Positions 33,474 to 44,402 are shown, counted from the first letter of the stretch. The stretch is DNA of 64,000 nucleotides from an uncultured Sphingobacteriales bacterium (GCA_937991535.1 CALKHN010000013.1:1-64000); one strand, 5' to 3'. Notes: generated from the letters alone by a model not told the origin. Numbers and translations: made by a program.

Positions 33474-34847
33474 TTATCGCAGTATCATTTTTATCATTTT
33501 TAGTTTTTCTTTAAAGGAGGGGTATTTTACTGAAGGATCAAACCATACAGGAGATTTTAATACCGCCTTGGGTCTTGTAAACAGTTCAAAACTGAATTTC
33601 CCATGGTAATATCCTATACCACTGTTGCCTGTGCCGCCAAAAGGAAGGTTGGGGTTAGAGAAATGCACAAGCGTATTATTAATACATCCGCCACCAAAAG
33701 AAACGGTATTGATCCAGGTATCCTCTTTCTTTTTATTTGCCGTAAAAAGATAAAGCGCCAGCGGGTTTGGATTAATTGCAATAACCGCTAAAGCCTCTTC
33801 CATTGTTTCAAAGGGAATAACGGGTAAAATAGGACCGAATATTTCTTCTTTCATCAATTCCGACTCTAATGAGATGCCATCCATAATAGTGGGCTGTAAA
33901 AACAAAGAAGCTTCTGCGTAACTGCCTCCGGCAACAATATTACCCTGCTGCAGATAATTTATTAATTTATCGAATCGTTTTTTGTTTATAATTTTTCCGT
34001 AATCGTAACTGTTGCCGGGGTCATCTCCATAAAAGTTTTTAATGCTCTTAATCAAAGCTTTCAGCAGCTTTTCTTTAACGGATGAGTGTACCAGCACATA
34101 ATCAGGTGCTATGCATATTTGTCCCGAATTGGTATATTTTCCTACCACTATGCGTTTTGCTGCAATATCAATATTGGCATCTGCTTCTACTATAGCGGGA
34201 TTTTTGCCGCCAAGCTCCAGGGTAACCGGAATGAGCTTTTGCGCGGCCAATTCATAAACAGCCTTGCCCACTCGGGGGCTGCCTGTAAAAAACACATGAT
34301 CAAAACGAAATGATTCCATCATTTCAGTTACTACCCGGGCGCCGTCTCCAGGTGCTACGTATACATATTCCGGGGGAAAACTGGCAGTGATTATTTTTTG
34401 AAGAATAGCCGCTGTGGCAGGAGCAAGCTCAGAAGGTTTTATTACTACACAGTTTCCCGCTGCAATGGCTCCCGCTGCTGCCATCAATGCAAGCTGCAAC
34501 GGAAAATTCCAGGGAGAAACAACCAATACAACGCCAAGTGAATCACGGTAAATGATACTGGATGATGCAAAGTTAAAAAGGTTGGTTGCAACAGGTTTTG
34601 GTTTCATCCATTGCCGCAAATTTTTAAGAATTGTTCTGATCTCAGCAAGCATGAGTCCAAACTCTGTTAAGTAAGCTTCTTCCCTGCTCTTTTTCAGATC
34701 AATATACAGCGCCTCATATATTTCTTCTTCGTAGTGTAAGAGCGCCTGCCTTAATTTTTTTAACTGTTGTTTTCTGAAATCATATGAACGCGTAGCTCCG
34801 CTGCGATAAAAGGCACGTATATTTTGCAAAACTACGGTGGCAACCAT
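33474..34847 (-). CDS. Aldehyde dehydrogenase
   Basis: 457 residues, the short class-3 type. Features: VSPWNFPLQL (about 110), FTGSPRVGKAVY (about 190), LELGGKNPAIVEADA with the catalytic Glu (about 212-226), NSGQICIAPDY with the nucleophile Cys (about 247), and EEIFGPILPVI. The C-terminal FSNPNLPFGGTGNSGIGYYHG is typical of fatty-aldehyde or coniferyl-aldehyde dehydrogenases. The next gene on the same strand is an aldo/keto reductase 25 bases upstream, suggesting joint aldehyde handling. Confidence 0.94.
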   Translation of the reverse strand: MVATVVLQNIRAFYRSGATRSYDFRKQQLKKLRQALLHYEEEIYEALYIDLKKSREEAYLTEFGLMLAEIRTILKNLRQWMKPKPVATNLFNFASSSIIYRDSLGVVLVVSPWNFPLQLALMAAAGAIAAGNCVVIKPSELAPATAAILQKIITASFPPEYVYVAPGDGARVVTEMMESFRFDHVFFTGSPRVGKAVYELAAQKLIPVTLELGGKNPAIVEADANIDIAAKRIVVGKYTNSGQICIAPDYVLVHSSVKEKLLKALIKSIKNFYGDDPGNSYDYGKIINKKRFDKLINYLQQGNIVAGGSYAEASLFLQPTIMDGISLESELMKEEIFGPILPVIPFETMEEALAVIAINPNPLALYLFTANKKKEDTWINTVSFGGGCINNTLVHFSNPNLPFGGTGNSGIGYYHGKFSFELFTRPKAVLKSPVWFDPSVKYPSFKEKLKMIKMILR

Positions 34848-34872
34848 GTAAAGGAGTTTAACGCCTGCACTG

Positions 34873-35862
34873 TTAGGCCAAATCTAATTTTGGTTTATTC
34901 TGTAATATTTTTTCTATTTTTTCAATGATCTCCGGAGTAAATTTTTCAACCACGGCAAGCGCTTTTAAATTCTCCTCGAGTTGCTGTTTTTTTGTTGCAC
35001 CCAGTATAGTTGTCGTAACGTTGGGGTTATTGATTGTCCATGCAATGGCAAGAGATGCCAGTGATACATTCATCTTCTTTGCGAGTTCGCCTAATTTTTT
35101 TACTTTTTTTATTTTATCATCCTGGATCCATCTTTCTTTCAACCAGTCAAAACCTTCCATAGCCAGCCTCGATCCGGCAGGAATACCTTCATTGTATTTA
35201 CCAGTTAAAAACCCCGCCGCCAGCGGGCTCCAGATAGTAGTTCCTAACCCAACGTTCTGGAAAACAGGTAAATAATCCTGTTCCATTTTAAAACGCTCAA
35301 ACATGTTATACTGGGGTTGTTCCATTGCCGGACCGATTAGCTTGTACTGCCCGGCTACACGATGTGCTTCCATAATTTCGGCGCCGCTCCACTGGCTGGT
35401 GCCCCAGTACAGAATTTTGCCCTGTTGAATTAAATGGTTCATTGTCCATACAACTTCCTCAATAGGCACGGTAGTATCGGGCCGGTGACAAAAATACAGA
35501 TCAAGATAATCAACCTGCAGCCGCTGCAAGGCTTCATTACAGGCTTCAACCAAGTGCTTGCGGCTCAACCCGGTTTGATTGGGTTTGTTGTTTTTTCCTC
35601 TCCAGCCAAAGTAAGCTTTGGAAGAGATAATGTATGAACTGCGATCCCAGTTTTTTCTTTTGAGCACCCTTCCCATTAATTTTTCGCTTTCACCCAAAGC
35701 ATATACTTCCGCATTGTCAAAAAAATTAATCCCATTGTCATAGGCAATGCCCATCAGTTCATCTGCCAAACCATCATCAACCTGTTTATGAAAAGTAACC
35801 CAACTGCCATAGGAAACTACGCTTAGCCGCAGCCCTGTATGCCCCATGTTGCGATAATCCAT
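34873..35862 (-). CDS. Aldo/keto reductase, potassium-channel beta-subunit type
   Basis: 329 residues from MDYRNMGHTG. Active-site Asp/Tyr in NFFDNAEVYALG, Lys in ISSKAYFGW, His in YFCHRPD; NADPH site in ILGATKKQQLEENL. This subfamily includes YghZ-like reductases for methylglyoxal and related aldehydes. It precedes the aldehyde dehydrogenase in a likely operon. Confidence 0.93.
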   Translation of the reverse strand: MDYRNMGHTGLRLSVVSYGSWVTFHKQVDDGLADELMGIAYDNGINFFDNAEVYALGESEKLMGRVLKRKNWDRSSYIISSKAYFGWRGKNNKPNQTGLSRKHLVEACNEALQRLQVDYLDLYFCHRPDTTVPIEEVVWTMNHLIQQGKILYWGTSQWSGAEIMEAHRVAGQYKLIGPAMEQPQYNMFERFKMEQDYLPVFQNVGLGTTIWSPLAAGFLTGKYNEGIPAGSRLAMEGFDWLKERWIQDDKIKKVKKLGELAKKMNVSLASLAIAWTINNPNVTTTILGATKKQQLEENLKALAVVEKFTPEIIEKIEKILQNKPKLDLA

Positions 35863-36038
35863 TCTTAAAAAATTAATAATCAATAATATAAAAGGACGTT
35901 CAAATTTAAGCGTTTCTTATTTAGAAAGCATATCGCCGGGGCTGGCAATAACCACTTATTTCAAAGTTTTTTCCTTTTCTTTGTAAGGAACGGTGCTGTA
36001 TATGGAGCAAAAAAATTATTTTAGCAATTAATTGAGGT

Positions 36039-36827
36039 ATGAACAGGATGAGTTACGAAATTAAACAAGATGGTAAATTCAAATATATTGAGGAAGGCAG
36101 CGGTGAAACATTGATTTTACTCCATGGCCTTTTTGGGGCACTGAGTAATTTTGGAGACCTTATTGAATATTTCCGCCGTCAGTATAAAGTAGTGGTACCC
36201 ATGCTTCCGTTGCTGGAGCTTGATCTGCTGCACACTTCTGTTGGCGGAATTGAAAAGTTTGTTCATAAGTTTATAGAATATAAATCGTATTCAAATATTC
36301 ACCTTTTGGGTAACTCCCTGGGAGGGCATGTGGCTTTGCTTTATGTTTTGAAACATCCCGAAAACATTAAATCACTTATACTTACAGGCAGTTCGGGATT
36401 ATTTGAAAGCGGGATGGGAGACACTTATCCCAAACGGGGCGACTATGAGTACATCAGAACCAAAACAGAACTCACTTTTTATGATCCCAAAATGGCTACT
36501 AAAGAGTTGGTAGATGAAGTATTTGAAATTACTTCCAACAGGTTAAAAGTGATAAAGATTATTGCATTGGCTAAAAGTGCCATTCGCAACAATCTTGGTG
36601 AAGAACTGAATGAAATTAAACAACCTACTTTACTGGTTTGGGGAAACAATGATACCATTACCCCACCTTTTGTTGGCAGAGAATTTAACCGCCTTATTCC
36701 AAACAGTGAATTGCATTTTATTGACAAGTGCGGGCATGCTCCTATGATGGAGGTAGCCGATGAGTTTAACAAAATTTTGCACCAGTTTCTCACAAAATTG
36801 AACGAACCTGCAGCGGTAACCGGTTAA
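36039..36827 (+). CDS. Alpha/beta hydrolase
   Basis: 262 residues. Oxyanion block LLHGLFGAL (about 28-36), nucleophile elbow GNSLGG (about 88-93, Ser about 90), an acid residue in WGNNDTITP (about 205) and catalytic His in CGHAPMME (about 235). Substrate unknown. First of a same-strand run with the CBS protein, barrel protein and nadK. Confidence 0.92.
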   Translation: MNRMSYEIKQDGKFKYIEEGSGETLILLHGLFGALSNFGDLIEYFRRQYKVVVPMLPLLELDLLHTSVGGIEKFVHKFIEYKSYSNIHLLGNSLGGHVALLYVLKHPENIKSLILTGSSGLFESGMGDTYPKRGDYEYIRTKTELTFYDPKMATKELVDEVFEITSNRLKVIKIIALAKSAIRNNLGEELNEIKQPTLLVWGNNDTITPPFVGREFNRLIPNSELHFIDKCGHAPMMEVADEFNKILHQFLTKLNEPAAVTG

Positions 36828-36862
36828 TTTGCATCTATACAGAATAAGAAAATTTACTTCTT

Positions 36863-37522
36863 ATGTTTGCAGGAGAACTTATATCACAGAACATTCCCAT
36901 TTTGCATTTGAACGACAGTGCGGGTAAAGCACTACGGGAGATGAATGATTTTCATGTCTCTCATCTCCCTGTTGCAGATGAAGATAAATACCTGGGCCTG
37001 ATAAGCGAAGATAGTTTATTGGACAATGATGAAAACACCACAATGGGAAGTATGCAAGGTATTTTTACCACGCCTTTTGTACGCGAGAACGACTTTTTTT
37101 TACTGGCAGTAAAACGTGCAAAGGACCTTCATTTATCTGTAGTACCGGTAATAACTGAACAGTATGAATTATTGGGCGCAATTGGCGAAGACGACTTGTT
37201 CAGGCATTTGGCTGTTTTTACCGGAATTGAAGAACAGGGTGGTATTATTATCCTTGAAATGGAGAAGAATGATTTTTCGGCAGGAGAATTAAACCGGCTA
37301 ATTGAATCGAACGATGCTTACATTACACAATTCAATAGTTTTTTCGATACAACTTCCCAACTCCTTACCATCACCATCCGCATCAATAAAGCCGAGATAT
37401 CCGATATTGTTGCAACCCTTCAACGTCATGAATACCATATAAAATTTTATTATGGCAAAGAATTGTACCAGAATGAATTGCAGAATAATTTTGTTCATTT
37501 AATGAATTATCTTAATATTTAA
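36863..37522 (+). CDS. CBS-domain protein
   Basis: 219 residues: two CBS motifs (about 1-65 and 70-130) and a C-terminal ACT-like segment (about 135-210). CBS pairs bind adenine nucleotides and act as energy sensors. In Bacteroidota this gene is commonly found directly before nadK-type clusters, consistent with its place here, 35 bases after the hydrolase. Confidence 0.85.
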   Translation: MFAGELISQNIPILHLNDSAGKALREMNDFHVSHLPVADEDKYLGLISEDSLLDNDENTTMGSMQGIFTTPFVRENDFFLLAVKRAKDLHLSVVPVITEQYELLGAIGEDDLFRHLAVFTGIEEQGGIIILEMEKNDFSAGELNRLIESNDAYITQFNSFFDTTSQLLTITIRINKAEISDIVATLQRHEYHIKFYYGKELYQNELQNNFVHLMNYLNI

Positions 37523-37611
37523 TTTGTTAGTAGCTATTTAACAAATAAAAATTCTGTAATAATCCTATTTTAGTTCTTTGTCCACAAAAACAATATACAT
37601 CAATAGAGCGG

Positions 37612-39042
37612 ATGAGGGTACAGTATAAATACGTGTTATTGTGTGGGATGGTGCTTTGCTTTTTTCAATGTCTGTTAGCTCAGGAAAAAGAAGAAATACC
37701 CCATGAAGATGACAACGTGCTCAAGTCATCATTTCTTACCATTCGCGATATTATCATTACCGGCAATAAAATTACCAAAACCTATATTATTGCAAGGGAA
37801 ATACCCATGAAGGAAAATGGCCAATATTCCATTTCAGATATACTTAAAAACCTTCCACGCTCAAAACAAAACTTAATCAACACAGGCCTGTTTATTGATG
37901 TTACAGTTGATTTTTCCAATTGGTTCAATGATTCGATGGATATTGTAATTGACGTAAAGGAAAGATGGTATTATTTTCCTGTTCCTTATTTTAAACCCGT
38001 TGACCGTAATTTTAATGTTTGGATCAATGAATACGGCGCCAGCCTGGCCAGAGTAGACTACGGCATTAAACTTATTCGTAACAATGTAAGTGGCAGAAAC
38101 GATAAGTTAAACATATGGCTCATTACCGGATATTCCAAGCAGGTGCTGCTGAATTATACAGCGCCTTATTTTGATAAATCATTAAAAAATGGCATGAGCA
38201 TTGACTTCCAGTTTTCGCAAAATAAAGAGCTCAATTATACTACGGAAAACAATAAGCAGATATTTTATAAAGATGAAAGCAGGTTTGTAACCGAAAAACT
38301 GCGGGTAGGGTTAGGCTATAGTTACCGTACCGGCTATATCAGGAGGCATAGCGTAAAATTGAGTTATAATGTCAGTAAGATCAATGATTCTGTATTAAGT
38401 CTTAACCCCGAGTATTATGGAAATAATACAAAGAAAGTAAAGTATCCCGAACTGAATTATCAATATCAATATTTCAATGTCAATTATATCCCCTTTCCGT
38501 TAAAGGGCTTTCAAGGGGAGCTTTCTTTCATGAAGAGAGGTATTACCAAAGATATGAACCTGTGGGAGTTTTCAGCAAAGGTGGGAAAATACTGGGAATT
38601 GTTTCCCAAATATTATTTTTCAATACAGGGTGTAGCAACCGTAAAACTTCCCTTTAAACAACCTTATTTTAATCGGCAAATGCTGGGCTATGGCGATATG
38701 TTCATGCGCGGGTTGGAATATTATGTGGTGGATGGGGTTGCCGGCGGTATGTCTAAAATAACATTGAGAAGGGAAATATGGAGCCCTAAGTTAAAAACTG
38801 GTTTAAAATCCAGATCTTATGGGGTTATTCCTTTTAAATTTTACCTGAAAACATACGGCGATTTAGGCTACATATACAGTAAAAAAGTGCTGAATGCTAA
38901 CCCGCTTAATAATCGCTTATTGTACACAGGTGGTGTGGGGTTGGATATGCTGTCAATTTACGATCTTACCCTTTTCCTGGAATATAGCTTTAACCAGTTA
39001 GGTGAAAACGGCGTATTTTTACAGGCCCGTCTTGGTTTTTAG
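37612..39042 (+). CDS. POTRA-containing outer membrane assembly-like protein
   Basis: 476 residues. A signal peptide ends near QCLLAQ (about 23). One POTRA-like domain follows (about 40-115; IRDIIITGNKITKTYII and the LINTGLFIDVTVDF segment), then a beta-barrel region ending in the aromatic terminus QARLGF. It is BamA/Omp85-like but much shorter, with a single POTRA, so it is probably a specialised relative rather than BamA itself. Lies between the CBS gene and nadK, 11 bases before the latter. Confidence 0.85.
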   Translation: MRVQYKYVLLCGMVLCFFQCLLAQEKEEIPHEDDNVLKSSFLTIRDIIITGNKITKTYIIAREIPMKENGQYSISDILKNLPRSKQNLINTGLFIDVTVDFSNWFNDSMDIVIDVKERWYYFPVPYFKPVDRNFNVWINEYGASLARVDYGIKLIRNNVSGRNDKLNIWLITGYSKQVLLNYTAPYFDKSLKNGMSIDFQFSQNKELNYTTENNKQIFYKDESRFVTEKLRVGLGYSYRTGYIRRHSVKLSYNVSKINDSVLSLNPEYYGNNTKKVKYPELNYQYQYFNVNYIPFPLKGFQGELSFMKRGITKDMNLWEFSAKVGKYWELFPKYYFSIQGVATVKLPFKQPYFNRQMLGYGDMFMRGLEYYVVDGVAGGMSKITLRREIWSPKLKTGLKSRSYGVIPFKFYLKTYGDLGYIYSKKVLNANPLNNRLLYTGGVGLDMLSIYDLTLFLEYSFNQLGENGVFLQARLGF

Positions 39043-39053
39043 AAAATATTACA

Positions 39054-39929
39054 ATGAAAATCGCGATATACAGCCGTGGTGGTGAAACCGTTAGGCAAGA
39101 AGACCTGATGCTGCTCCTGGATGAACTGGAGAAGCAAAAGATATCATGTTATATGCATCTTGATTTTTTTGAACAGGTCAGGCAACTCTTTCAATCCAAT
39201 CAATACCCCACCTTTATAGATGCGGGCGATTTGGATGAGAGTTTTGAGTGCGTAATTAGCATGGGGGGCGATGGCACCTTACTGGATACCTTAACTTTTA
39301 TAAGGGATAGTAATATCCCTGTGCTGGGTATTAATTTCGGCCGACTGGGTTTTTTGGCAACTATTGGCAAGCATGAACTCACCAACACAGTAACTGCTTT
39401 AGTTAACCGTACTTATGTCGTAGACAGAAGAAGTCTCATTCACCTGGATGCCAATATTCCCCTTTTTGGTAAAACGCCTTATGCCCTTAATGAATTCGCG
39501 ATCCACAAAAGAGATACCTCTTCCATGATCAAGATCCATACCTATCTCAATGGCGAGTTCTTAAACACCTATTGGGCAGATGGAATAATTGTATCTACGC
39601 CCACGGGGTCAACAGGATATTCGTTAAGTTGTAACGGGCCAATATTATTTCCCGAAACCGGAAGTTTTATTATAACCCCGGTAGCGCCTCACAATCTTAA
39701 TGTTAGACCCATAGTAATCCCCGACGATAGTATTGTTTCTTTTGAAATAGAAGGCCGAACAGACCAATTTATATGTGCGCTGGATTCCCGTCGTGAAATT
39801 GTGAATAAAGACATACAATTAGCCGTTAAAAAAGAAACATTTACCATAGGGTTGTTGCGGTTGGGCGAAAACAGTTACTTACAAACGCTCAGAAGTAAGC
39901 TTTCCTGGGGGCTTGATAAAAGAAACTGA
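39054..39929 (+). CDS. nadK: NAD kinase
   Basis: 291 residues. GGDGTLLDT (about 64-72) holds the catalytic Asp, with NFGRLGFLA (about 97), NEFAIHK (about 145) and STPTGSTGYSLSCNGP (about 181-196). Phosphorylates NAD to NADP. Starts 11 bases after the barrel-protein gene, hence in the same operon. Confidence 0.97.
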   Translation: MKIAIYSRGGETVRQEDLMLLLDELEKQKISCYMHLDFFEQVRQLFQSNQYPTFIDAGDLDESFECVISMGGDGTLLDTLTFIRDSNIPVLGINFGRLGFLATIGKHELTNTVTALVNRTYVVDRRSLIHLDANIPLFGKTPYALNEFAIHKRDTSSMIKIHTYLNGEFLNTYWADGIIVSTPTGSTGYSLSCNGPILFPETGSFIITPVAPHNLNVRPIVIPDDSIVSFEIEGRTDQFICALDSRREIVNKDIQLAVKKETFTIGLLRLGENSYLQTLRSKLSWGLDKRN

Positions 39930-40098
39930 GCCTGGATTTCTATTAAGATTTCATTAAAATCAATCACAATATCATTGACATTAGCTACTAATCCTGTATT
40001 TTGCGTTACTTAATGTAATGGTACGATGCGATGTTCAGATGCGTATTAAGTTGTTTCAACTTTAGTGATGAGCGTTTTGTAAAACAAATTTTGTATTG

Positions 40099-40953
40099 AT
40101 GAAGAAGTTATTCGTATCAATTTTCTGTATAGCCTTTTTTTTATCTTCGATGGCACAGGTAGATGGCGTTGTGCAGGAAGGTGAATTTGGCGTTACTGTG
40201 GGTGCCGCACATTATTTTGGCGACATCAATACCAACGCATCACTAAACCGCCCAAAGCCGGCACTGGGTATTTTCTTTCGTAAACAGTTTGGAGAATACA
40301 TCGCGTTACGCCTTGGGGTACACTATGCACAAATAGGGTATTCAGATATTTATAGCAAGAACGACTATCAAAAAAGAAGGAACCTCAGTTTTAACAGTAA
40401 TCTTTGGGAAGCTACCATACAGGGAGATTTTAACTTTATGCGCTTTGTACCGGGCGAGCCTTTCTTAAACTTTACCCCATATGTTACGCTGGGTATAGGC
40501 GCTTTTAACTACGATCCCTACGCATATTTACAGGGTAAAAAATATTTTTTACGAAATTTAGGTACAGAGGGTCAGGGGTCATCCCTGTATCCGGGTCGTA
40601 AACCTTATAGTGCGGTGGCTTTTTGCATGCCATTGGGTATGGGCTTTAAATACAATATTAATCCCAATATTAATTTCTCTTTTGAAGTAGCTTACCGGTT
40701 TACCACCTCCGATTATATAGATGATGTAAGTACTTATTATTATCCTGATGCATTTGCAACTACCCTGCCTGGCGGTGCGCTTACTCCGTGGTATTCATTG
40801 CAGGATCGTTCCTATGAAACCGGAGATGGCGTAAGGATAGGTACAAAAGGCCGCCAGAGAGGATTCAGGAATCAAACAGATGCATATGTAATAGCGGAGG
40901 TGGGATTGGCATTTACGCTTACTTCGTACAGGTGCCCCACAGCTAAGCCATAA
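40099..40953 (+). CDS. DUF6089-type outer-membrane beta-barrel protein
   Basis: 284 residues from the ATG at 40099. Signal peptide to about 20 (SSMAQ), then GEFGVTVGAAHYFGDIN, typical of DUF6089 proteins that follow nadK in Bacteroidota, and alternating beta-strands to the end. Likely an eight-stranded barrel with a role in envelope biogenesis or motility-related assembly; not proven. Confidence 0.88.
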   Translation: MKKLFVSIFCIAFFLSSMAQVDGVVQEGEFGVTVGAAHYFGDINTNASLNRPKPALGIFFRKQFGEYIALRLGVHYAQIGYSDIYSKNDYQKRRNLSFNSNLWEATIQGDFNFMRFVPGEPFLNFTPYVTLGIGAFNYDPYAYLQGKKYFLRNLGTEGQGSSLYPGRKPYSAVAFCMPLGMGFKYNINPNINFSFEVAYRFTTSDYIDDVSTYYYPDAFATTLPGGALTPWYSLQDRSYETGDGVRIGTKGRQRGFRNQTDAYVIAEVGLAFTLTSYRCPTAKP

Positions 40954-41097
40954 TGCAGGTTGGCCGATTAGCGGTTTGCTTCATGCTGGTTTAATATGCT
41001 GATCAGTGGTTTTTTCGCTGATTTGTATTTTCTGCACTTCAACTTCAATTTAACCAGTCCGTTATTCGCTTCAATTATCACCTAATTTTACGTGCGA

Positions 41098-43344
41098 ATG
41101 GTGCGTACAATTTCAGGTATGAATTATGTGACCGAGTTTAAGAAGTTTATAACCGGTCAATACCTTACAAAAGGACTGCGAATTACTGTAGGGGCAATAT
41201 TGCCTGCCTGGATTTTATACAAATTCAACCTGCTGTCTGTTGGCATTGCTTTGCCATTGGGGGCCTTAATGGTTAGCCTTACCGATTCGCCCGGACCGAT
41301 TCATCATCGCAGGAATGGTATGCTGGCCAGCAATATCCTCAACTTTGTTGTTGCCCTAATTATCGGGTATACCCGTAATTATCCCTGGCTGCTGGCCATA
41401 GAGCTTACTGTATTAAGTTTTTTTTTCTCCTTTATCGGTATCTATGGCAACCGTACCAACGCTATAGGACTTATTGCCATTATTGTAATCGTACTCAATA
41501 TTGATGTATATTATGCGCAGGAACGGGTAATCAGCGATGCCCTTTTTATGCTGGGTGGAGGCATTTGGTATATGTTGCTAAGTCTTTTATTGTATTCGTT
41601 AAAACCGTATCGCCTTATACAGCAGGCACTGGGCGAATGTATTATGCTTACCGCTTCCTATCTTAAAACAAAATCAAAATTATACAAAACCAATGTGGTA
41701 TACGATGAGGTATATAAAGAACTTCTTCCCCTGCAAATCAGCATACATCACCAGCAGGAACAATTGCGGGAATTATTATTCAAAGCAAGAAGATTTACCA
41801 GCGAATCAACAACAAGGGGACGAATTTTACTGATGATGTTCGTTGATTCGGTTGATTTGTTTGAGCAGGTAATGACATCACAGCAAAATTATAAATCTCT
41901 TCACGATTATTTTAAGGAAGGAAATTTATTGGAACAATTCAGGCAGCTTATTTTAGAAGCGGCAAATGAATTGGATAAAATAGGACTGGTTATTCAAAGC
42001 GGATTCCCATCCAGAGACACAGACAGCTTAAATATGCTTATTAAAGAAACGGAGGAAGCGTTTGTAGCATACAGGGATACCTTCCTGAAGCCCGATAACC
42101 TGGAAGGGTTTATCAGCCTCAAGCATATACTCAATTCTATAAAGGATATTGCGGATCGCATTAAGCGCCTGCATAAATATACGACTTACAGCAGCGAAGC
42201 CGATAAGGAAATAAAACATGAAATAGATGCAGAGCACTTTGTTTCACGGCAGGAATTCGATCCGAAGCTACTGGCAGAGAATTTTTCACTGAAGTCCAAT
42301 ATTTTTCGTCACTCTCTCCGGGTTAGCCTGTGTATTTTGGCTGGATACATTATTGCGCAGTTTCTTCCATTTGGTCATGGTTACTGGATACTTTTAACCA
42401 TTGTTACCATATTAAAACCTGCATACAGCATCAGCAAAAAGCGAAATGTGGAGCGGCTGCTGGGTACCTTAACCGGCGCAGGAGCGGGGTTTTTACTATT
42501 GTATAATGTGCAAACCGATACCGTGTTGTTTGGCGTAATGATCATTGTGATGATCATTGGCTACAGCTTTCTTCAGATCCAGTATTCAATAAGTGTGGCC
42601 GCCATTACGGTATATGTACTGCTCGCCTTTCACTTCCTGCATCCTGCTGATTTCAAAAGCCTGGCAACAGACCGTGTAATAGATACGGCTATTGGATCTG
42701 CTATTTCTTTTACAGCCGCTTTGTTTTTTTTACCAAGATGGGAGCAGGAGCAGGTGAATGAATATATTCATAAGTTAATGGAAGCCAATCTTAAATATTT
42801 TAGTACAGTAGCCCGTGCATTTTATGATGCTGCCCCGGAGATCAATGTATATAAAATTGCAAGAAAAGACGCGTATGTTGCGTTGGCCAATCTTTCAGAT
42901 GCTTTTCAGCGTCTATTATCGGAACCTAAAAACAAAACAAAGCAGGCGCAGCTACTACACCACCTGGTGGTAGGTAATCATATGCTTACCTCTCATATTG
43001 CCACGTTGGGTATATACATGCAATCCCTGGCGCCAAGGTACCATTCCGATGCATTTAAGCCCGTAGCAGACAGCATAGAATGGCAAATGCAAATGGCTAT
43101 TGCTTTATCGCAAAACAGCGGGGGCGAAGTAACAGACCCAACAGAAAAAGGGTTTGCACAGATACGTGATATTGTTCAGGTTCTTTTAACACAGAGAGTG
43201 TCTGAGTTAAGAGACGGATCGGTAAACAGTAATGTAAGAAAAACGCTGTCTGGTTTTAAAACTATAACGGATCAGTTTGAATTGATTTATACCATAACAA
43301 TTGACATCAATAATGTGCTTAAAAAATTAAAAAACGTTATTTGA
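41098..43344 (+). CDS. FUSC-family (YccS/YhfK-like) inner membrane protein
   Basis: 749 residues. Two blocks of six membrane helices (about 20-175 and 395-550) are separated and followed by long soluble helical domains. The second block starts FRHSLRVSLCILAGYIIAQFLPFGHGYWILLT, typical of FUSC proteins related to aromatic acid and fusaric acid exporters. Substrate unknown. A Met at 41119 (MNYVTEF) is an equally plausible start. Confidence 0.9.
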   Translation: MVRTISGMNYVTEFKKFITGQYLTKGLRITVGAILPAWILYKFNLLSVGIALPLGALMVSLTDSPGPIHHRRNGMLASNILNFVVALIIGYTRNYPWLLAIELTVLSFFFSFIGIYGNRTNAIGLIAIIVIVLNIDVYYAQERVISDALFMLGGGIWYMLLSLLLYSLKPYRLIQQALGECIMLTASYLKTKSKLYKTNVVYDEVYKELLPLQISIHHQQEQLRELLFKARRFTSESTTRGRILLMMFVDSVDLFEQVMTSQQNYKSLHDYFKEGNLLEQFRQLILEAANELDKIGLVIQSGFPSRDTDSLNMLIKETEEAFVAYRDTFLKPDNLEGFISLKHILNSIKDIADRIKRLHKYTTYSSEADKEIKHEIDAEHFVSRQEFDPKLLAENFSLKSNIFRHSLRVSLCILAGYIIAQFLPFGHGYWILLTIVTILKPAYSISKKRNVERLLGTLTGAGAGFLLLYNVQTDTVLFGVMIIVMIIGYSFLQIQYSISVAAITVYVLLAFHFLHPADFKSLATDRVIDTAIGSAISFTAALFFLPRWEQEQVNEYIHKLMEANLKYFSTVARAFYDAAPEINVYKIARKDAYVALANLSDAFQRLLSEPKNKTKQAQLLHHLVVGNHMLTSHIATLGIYMQSLAPRYHSDAFKPVADSIEWQMQMAIALSQNSGGEVTDPTEKGFAQIRDIVQVLLTQRVSELRDGSVNSNVRKTLSGFKTITDQFELIYTITIDINNVLKKLKNVI

Positions 43345-43598
43345 TAAATGATAAAGTGCTTTGGACATTCTAACTAAATCGTTAATTTTAAGGAATATCT
43401 TACGTTGTATGTTTTAAATCTGTTAATGTATGTCAAAACAAAGCAGCAATTGCATCCCGAATTTGTACTTTTGGAGCCTTTTAAACAAGTTCAATCCTTC
43501 TGATTTTAAAAAGATAAGGATCAGGTAAGATATTACTGGTTTAAGAAGATATTTTCCAGGATTATTATTTACAATATCCAAAAGCTAATGCCGTTAAT

Positions 43599-44375
43599 AT
43601 GAGGCTTAGAAATTATACCCCGATGAAATTCCATTCCGTACCTAAAAAACTGGGCTTTGCCCTTCTTTTTCTTGCGCCTGTGCTCATTTCGGGCATCATT
43701 AAAGCAAACCGCTTTTCCCCTGTTCTTCCAACAGTTACCTATTATCTTCCAAACGATTTTCGTGCCGGGGTTCACAAGGTATTTGTAAACCGGTTATACG
43801 ACAGCATTCATTTAAATGAATTAGGCCTCCAAAAAAATGTGCTCGAACTGGCGCTGAAAGGGTTTAGCAAATTAGCAAATAAGGGCAGGTTAAACAAAGA
43901 CAGTATTCTTACGATTGTTGATTTTTCAAAATCGTCGCGCGAAAAAAGAATGTATATAATTGATCTGAAAAATGTTATGCTTTTGTTTAATACCAGGGTA
44001 GCACATGGCAAAAATTCGGGAATGGAATATGCACATAATTTCTCCAACATCATGTCTTCCCATAAGAGCAGCCTTGGGTTTTATGTAACAGAAAAAACCT
44101 ACAGGGGTGAAAACGGGTATTCGCTTCGGTTGAGGGGAATGGAAAAGAATATTAATGATAAAGCGCTCAGGAGAAGTATAGTTATACATGGCGCAGCTTA
44201 TGCAGACGATCGTTTTTTAAACGAAAAAGGAATGCTGGGAAGGAGTTACGGTTGCCCGGCGGTACCGATGGAAGACCACAAGGCTATCATTGATGCCATT
44301 AAAGAGGGTTCCTGTTTATTCATTTATTCGCCCAGCAGTAAATATTTAAAAACTTCCACGATCCTAAACGGTTAG
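43599..44375 (+). CDS. Murein L,D-transpeptidase catalytic-domain protein
   Basis: 258 residues, N-terminal signal anchor (about 17-37). The C-terminal catalytic domain resembles the YkuD-related family PF13645, with IVIHGAAYADDRF (His about 197) and GRSYGCPAVP with the nucleophile Cys (about 220). Would cross-link or modify peptidoglycan in the periplasm. Isolated between FUSC and a two-component system. Confidence 0.9.
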   Translation: MRLRNYTPMKFHSVPKKLGFALLFLAPVLISGIIKANRFSPVLPTVTYYLPNDFRAGVHKVFVNRLYDSIHLNELGLQKNVLELALKGFSKLANKGRLNKDSILTIVDFSKSSREKRMYIIDLKNVMLLFNTRVAHGKNSGMEYAHNFSNIMSSHKSSLGFYVTEKTYRGENGYSLRLRGMEKNINDKALRRSIVIHGAAYADDRFLNEKGMLGRSYGCPAVPMEDHKAIIDAIKEGSCLFIYSPSSKYLKTSTILNG

Positions 44376-44402
44376 AATAAATATAAGAATGGTTAAGGTT
44401 GA